NCBI RefSeq assembly: GCF_001632365.1
Contig: NW_024468511.1
Location: 1,081,884 to 1,145,883, forward strand
Length of the DNA stretch: 64,000 bases
Source of the DNA: Laetiporus sulphureus 93-53
Taxonomy: Eukaryota; Basidiomycota; Agaricomycetes; Polyporales; Laetiporaceae
Direction of reading: 5' to 3'
Part shown: piece after piece, positions 59,011 to 64,000 of the stretch
Numbering within the stretch: the stretch's first letter is position 1
How the letters are laid out: every line of letters starts with the position of its first letter
Made by a program: the position numbers and the translations under genes
Notes under the pieces: generated by a model
Told to the model about the DNA's origin: nothing
The model's input: only the letters and a program-made list of their open reading frames with translations
Database searches by the model: none

Positions 59011-60354
59011 TGTTGTCCTCAGCTTGGTCGTCCAGGTCGTGAGATGGCCGTGTCAGAGTGCACCCTCAGCAAAGGAGGTCAAGATGTACCCTGCGAGACA
59101 TGCTGATACACAAGCTCGATTATATGACTCCGCTGTGGAGGCCATGCACTGAGGGTCAACGGTCTCAGTTAGTTGGCGCTCGGCTTTTCGGCAGGATATA
59201 ATGTCAGTCCGGACCGCTTCCACCGGGCATTGATTATTCGTGGGGGTGGGGAATGCGCTTTTTCACTTGCAATATGATGTTAAATGGCAATTGCAGAACT
59301 TGCGGAGAACTTGGTTGCGCAGCGGGATGAGTCCTGTCGCGAGGTTCTCCATAGACAGCTCGTTGTGCTGCCAACTGACACTGTGATGATCCGTCTTACA
59401 ATTTCGCGCGATATGCGTGTGACCTTGTCCCATGATAAGCCAGAGCGCTAGCTGGTAGGCCGCGAGCATCAACTCAACGGAGAGATCGTCATAGCCATTG
59501 TGATCTTCGGAGGCCGTGAGGCCGACGCTAGACAAGTACTGGCTGACAAGAACAAAGGCCTCGAGCGGAAGAGAGTGCGTTCAGCGCAGCGACAGACCGT
59601 GGGGGCCTCCTCATGCTTGCGAACAGAAACGTTGAATGGAGTAAGATCGGAAGACATGGATATACGTACATGGACTGTCGGATGAAAGGGGATGCGGTAC
59701 ATCACGCCGAAGGAAGCCACACACAGCGAGCTGATCATCTTCCTTCATTCCATGACGGAAACACCACATCACTGGAATATGCTACATATGAACCATGGTG
59801 CCGAGCCGAAGAAGACCCTTCAATGTTGATGAGGCGACAAGACAAATTCTGTGGAGCAAAGCCTCTATTTGAATAAAACTGTAAGGCTATGTCGCGGCCA
59901 AGTCCCGGGAACAGTGGAACGAAGATCCTCGAAGATCCGAGGCGCAGGTGGGACAATCGACTTCATCGTCTTCACAATTGCGGACGGCTGCAATGACAGA
60001 ACATGCGCCAGCCGCGAGATACGTGAATCATTACGAGAACCGGACGTTCGTTAATGCACTATCGTTGTTTGCCTCGCAAACTGACCGCACATTCTGACGC
60101 TGTTAGCTGCATTGCGGAGGAGCCAGAGTAGAGGGATCTGACTGACGGTGTTCAAAGCGGATTCACACTCCGAAGATGGATTGTCTACAGCACAGCAACT
60201 CAAATTTGCGTGCCCGATGATCGTGTCCAAGTGTGTTTAAGCTCCGCTTCAAACCGGCTCCACTTTTGCGTTAATCAGGCTCAAATGCAGACAGAGGCCG
60301 ATAGTATTCGATCCGCCGGCCGTTTAGCTTGTCAGTGACCACCATCAGTAGCTC
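59011..60354. other. Intergenic between MFS and phytochrome genes
   Basis: A divergent promoter region: the minus-strand MFS gene starts at 59010 and the plus-strand phytochrome at 60355. No additional gene is supported; open frames at 59.3-59.9 kb are short and overlap on both strands. Confidence 0.45.
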
Positions 60355-63300
60355 ATGTCCACAGAAGACGATGCACGACGTCTAAGGGAGCCAAGCTCGT
60401 CCACATCAACGTCGAGCTCGTCGTATGTCTATCCGGTGCGTTCGCTGCTGACCGGGATTCGGCCTGGCGTGGGCCAGAGAGCGGGTGAGTCTCCTATGTT
60501 CCGACGATCTTTCTCTTTTGTACATACGCCTCTCCAGAAGAGTCCGCGAGGCCGAGAGGAGACCAGCATGGGAAGAGTCTCGCCGCGCTGTCTATCCACG
60601 AGGCGCCCGCTCTGCAGCGCTCGACGAGCAGCGGGGGCGTTCTTTCCACACCGCCAGCATCTACGTCCGCATCCGAGAGCATGAGCAGCGCAGGAGACTC
60701 TCCAGAGAGTGAGGGCCATCACCATCACCACCATCACCGGCGCAAGCCTCGCACGCCAAATTTCCGCGATTTCTCCCTCGAAGAGGACCCCCACTCGCGC
60801 AGGACATTCTCTACCGTACACGGCAGCTATTTTCCCCGCTCGCCCTCAGGCACGACGTCGCCCACGCATAGCATGCTCTACATTCCAGGCCCCAGCGGTG
60901 AGCCCGTAGAGATCTCCAACGGCCAAGGTAAGTTCTCTGAAGATGCCGACGACCACGACATCCGCCACGGACACCGTCCGCATATATCCGAAGTCGCAGC
61001 GGAGGCATTCGCCTCGACGGCAGAGGTACTCCTGACCGCTCCTGGTTTGGACGATGCCGTACACGCACCCTTCTCGCACACTGGTATCGTCCACCTACCA
61101 CCGGTCGGCTCGCATTCTGCGCCCTCGGCGCCGGATTCATCATGCGGTCGCTCAGGTCGTAGCTTGGGCAACAGGGATGGAGCTGGGAGTGGAAGAGCGT
61201 CCTCGTCGTCACAGCTCGGGCCAGGGTCGCAGAGCGATTTGGACGTGGCGCAGCTGCCGTCGACACGGGGGTCTCGACCACAGTCGCCTATGGTTACAAC
61301 AGACGTCACCGGCTCGGAAAGCAGCGTATCGAGCTGGTCTGGTTCAGATGCTCCTCATATTGCGTTTCGTTACACACACATGGAGGATGAGCACGGGCAC
61401 CATCTGATCCTGGGGAGGGAGGGAAAGCTGACCAAATGCGAGGATGAGGTGCGTCACACGAGCTGTTATTCAGTGTATCTCACACTTACCTTTTACAGCC
61501 TATCCGCACTCCCGGGGCGGTACAAGGGTTTGGCGTTCTGATTGCGGTGGAGGAGGATGAGGAGACAGGCAATCTCTCAGTTCGACAAGTCTCAGAGGTG
61601 TGTGTTGTACCAGAAAGGCGGCGCGTGCTTCTCTGACCGTTATCCAGAATTCTACTGAGCTGCTCGGTCTTTCGCCACAATTTCTCTTCTCACTGGAATG
61701 CTTCACCGACACGTTGCCTGATCAGCAGAGCGACGTGCTGTTTGATAATATACAGTATCTCAGCGATACTTCATTATCTCCAGAGGAGCAGGCAGAGAAC
61801 TTGCATGTGTTCATGCTCAACGGCTGGGGCGAGCCCGGTACTGCGCTGGAGGATGGCATGTCGACCGACCCACAGCAGCGGCGAAGCTGGTCTTGCTGGT
61901 GTGCTGCGCATCGGCCGCAAATGAATGCGCCTGCAAATTTCGATGCGAATGGCGAGAGTAGTGTGGCCCATCATAACCTCATCGTTCTGGAATTCGAGCT
62001 CGAGAGGGATGCTCTCAACCCACTATACCCGCCAGCCACTGGAGGGGAGGGCACTTTTCAGTCCGGCATCTCCTCTCCATCAGATGGGTCTAACGCGGGT
62101 ACTCACAGCTCTGGGCGAACGTTAGTTTCGACGTCAAGCTCGGAAGACCGGATCATCACTCCGGACGATCTAATTCCTAGTCGTATCCCCAGCAGCGATC
62201 CTTCTGTGTCATCAAGCTATCCAGGAGTCTCGCCGACGCCATCACAGGAGACCTCTGCGTACGGCTTCTCTGGCGCAGCGGCCTGGATGCCAAGTCCGGA
62301 AGATATCTTTGAAAGTACTACCAGTCGCGCGAAGCCTCTACTGGCCCTCGAACGCCTCAGACGCACACGTCGGAATATCTCAAGTAGCGATTCGCCGATC
62401 TCTGAGGGGCAGGGCAGTTTCCGTCGAGGGGCATCGCGCAGACGTCGCGGGACGGGTGCGGTAGGCATGATGGACATCTTCGCGGTGATGGCGCAGATAA
62501 ACGAACAGCTTGGATCGGCGCCTGACCTTGATACGTTCCTTAAAGTTGTCGCAGGCGTGATCAAGGATCTGACGCAGTTCCACCGCGTGCTTGTGTATCA
62601 ATTCGATGAGCTGTGGAATGGGCGGGTTGTGGCGGAGCTATTAGACTGGAGTCAGACGCACGAGCTCTATCGAGGTTTGCATTTCCCCGCCTCTGACATT
62701 CCAGCACAGGTAGGTGTCCCATTAGGTCCAGAAGATCCGACGCTGAAAGACGACCAGGCACGCCATTTGTATGCTTTGAGTGAGTGCTGCCTCAATTACG
62801 ACCGAATGGTATTGTTGAATGGTTGCGAAAATGACAGATAAAGTGCGTCTCCTATACGACCGGAGCCAGCCTACGGCTCGCTTGGTGGTCAGAAGCAAGA
62901 AGGACCTCGAAACACCACTCGTAAGTATTTCGTAGTCGTGGTTTTGGAAGCTTCATGTTTTCGCAGGATATGACCCACTGTTACTTGCGCGCAATGAGCC
63001 CCATTCACTTGAAATGTCCGTGATTATTGCTCTTCAATGGATTGACGTCTTATGTGTGTACTTAGACCTAGAAAACATGGGCGTCCGTGCATCCATGTCC
63101 ATGGTAAGTGTTGCGCCCCCATGCATGCCATGTCCTAGCTTATATCCTTGTAGTCGATCACTGCCTTCGGTCAACTCTGGGGACTTGTCGCATGTCACTC
63201 ATATGGATCGCACGGCATGCGAGTATCCTTCCCTGTCCGCCAGATGCTCCGACTGCTGAGCCAGTCTATATCGCGCAACGTCGAGCGACTCAGTTATGCG

Positions 63301-64000
63301 CAACGTCTCCATACGCGAAAACTGGTACGTCGAGATGCCCACTCCGAAAGCCGAATGTATATTCACCACTTGCAACGTTTAAGATCAATACTGTGCCATC
63401 GGACCAACACCCAACCGGGTACATTGTCTCCGATGCAGATGATCTGCTCGGCCTGTTCGATGCTGACTACGGCGTGTTGGTCATTGGCGAGGGCGCCAAG
63501 ATTCTGGGACCCAAGCAACACGGCCAAGAGATCTTGATCGTGGCAGAATACTTGCGCCTCAAGCAATTCGAGTAAGGAGCTTGTGATCTGCTTTAGTCGC
63601 TTCTCTCATCATCTATTGCAGCACCATCCAAGTATCACAAGCCGTCACGCAAGATTATCCTGACTTGCAGCTGTCTACAGGGCTGGAAGTCATTGCCGGT
63701 CTGCTATATGTACCTTTGTCGGCAGGAGGCAGAGACTTCATTGCCTTTCTGCGAAAGGGCCAGCCACGTCAGGTTCGATGGGCGGGCCGGCCTTACAAGG
63801 ACGATGAACAGCAGAGCGTGTTGGAACCGCGAGCATCTTTCCGGATGTGGTCAGAGACAGTGGCTGGGCGCTGTCGGGCATGGACTGATGAACACTTGGA
63901 GACGGCAGGCGTGTTGGCCCTTGTGTATGGCAAGGTTGGTTATCATCTTTACCTTCGTGTGAGAAACTGATTTCATCTTCATCGTTAGTTCATCGAGGTC
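60355..64000 (+). CDS. Fungal phytochrome, N-terminal photosensory part (runs off the window)
   Basis: Red/far-red photoreceptor of the fungal hybrid histidine kinase class. Twelve exons are visible (60355-60484, 60538-61448, 61499-61597, 61648-62709, 62758-62779, 62838-62920, 62967-63015, 63066-63103, 63154-63324, 63384-63571, 63622-63934, 63989 onward), in phase for 1026 codons. A 350-residue disordered N-terminal extension includes seven consecutive His. The PAS domain starts after the presumed biliverdin Cys in TKCEDEPIRTPGAVQGFGVL. The GAF domain follows a long Ser-rich insert: MMDIFAVMAQINEQLGSAP, FHRVLVYQFDELWNGRVVAE, HFPASDIPAQARHLYAL, KVRLLYDRSQPTARLV, then LWGLVACHSYGSHGMRV with the chromophore-contact His. 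The PHY domain has the tongue motif LEPRASFRMWSETV. The kinase and receiver domains lie beyond the window. Confidence 0.95.

Noticed and set aside
1..64000. CRISPR arrays, bacterial operons, phage or plasmid features
   Set aside because: No regularly spaced repeats and no prokaryotic gene organisation. All recognisable genes are intron-rich and fungal.

Overview
The window looks like nuclear DNA of a filamentous basidiomycete, probably an agaricomycete. Nearly every recognisable gene is cut by many short introns of about 48-75 nt. The gene content also fits: a fungal phytochrome, a velvet factor, two Zn2Cys6 regulators, a TALE homeodomain protein, a Cdc11/Nud1-type scaffold and a signalling mucin. 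No plasmid, phage or bacterial feature is seen. Exon structures were built by hand from splice sites, reading phase and family knowledge. The total coding length is divisible by three for every complete model given.

Layout. 1-3.9 kb: no supported gene. 3.96-9.64 kb (+): leucine-rich-repeat scaffold of the Cdc11/Nud1 type. 10.55-12.76 kb (+): TALE homeodomain transcription factor. 16.45-17.47 kb (+): SAM-dependent methyltransferase, then UreG urease accessory GTPase at 17.72-18.85 kb (+). 18.9-22.4 kb: gene-poor, holding a 3' fragment of an epoxide hydrolase gene, one copy of a 110-bp dispersed repeat and a 23-bp tandem repeat. 22.42-23.93 kb (-): Zn2Cys6 regulator. 24-28.2 kb: gene-poor, with the second copy of the 110-bp repeat. 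28.26-29.40 kb (+): an unrecognised multi-exon gene. 29.68-30.41 kb (-): decayed TENA/THI-4 gene. 30.84-32.48 kb (-): complete epoxide hydrolase. 32.82-33.90 kb (-): Vip1-like RRM protein. 34.87-36.28 kb (+): epoxide hydrolase pseudogene.

36.97-40.89 kb (-): Ser-rich membrane mucin of the Msb2 type. 41.60-42.29 kb (-): ribosomal protein uL23 (L25/L23a). 42.3-47.1 kb: gene-poor. 47.10-49.20 kb (+): second Zn2Cys6 regulator. 50.45-51.87 kb (-): velvet-domain regulator. 53.60-55.89 kb (+) and 56.72-59.01 kb (-): two intact MFS drug/polyamine-type transporters forming a tail-to-tail inverted pair with the same 11-exon architecture. 60.36 kb to the window end (+): N-terminal two thirds of a fungal phytochrome (PAS-GAF-PHY), running off the window.

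The genes do not form one pathway. Housekeeping and signalling genes (uL23, UreG, Cdc11-like, Vip1-like, Msb2-like, phytochrome, velvet) alternate with fast-changing accessory material (three epoxide hydrolase copies in different states of decay, a dead TENA gene, duplicated transporters). The most notable observations are reciprocal GC-AG introns in the two MFS paralogs, a further GC-AG intron inside a Zn2Cys6 cluster, the epoxide hydrolase family decaying in place, and Cys-bounded modules spaced through the mucin Ser tracts. I found no clear evidence for a wholly new biological system.
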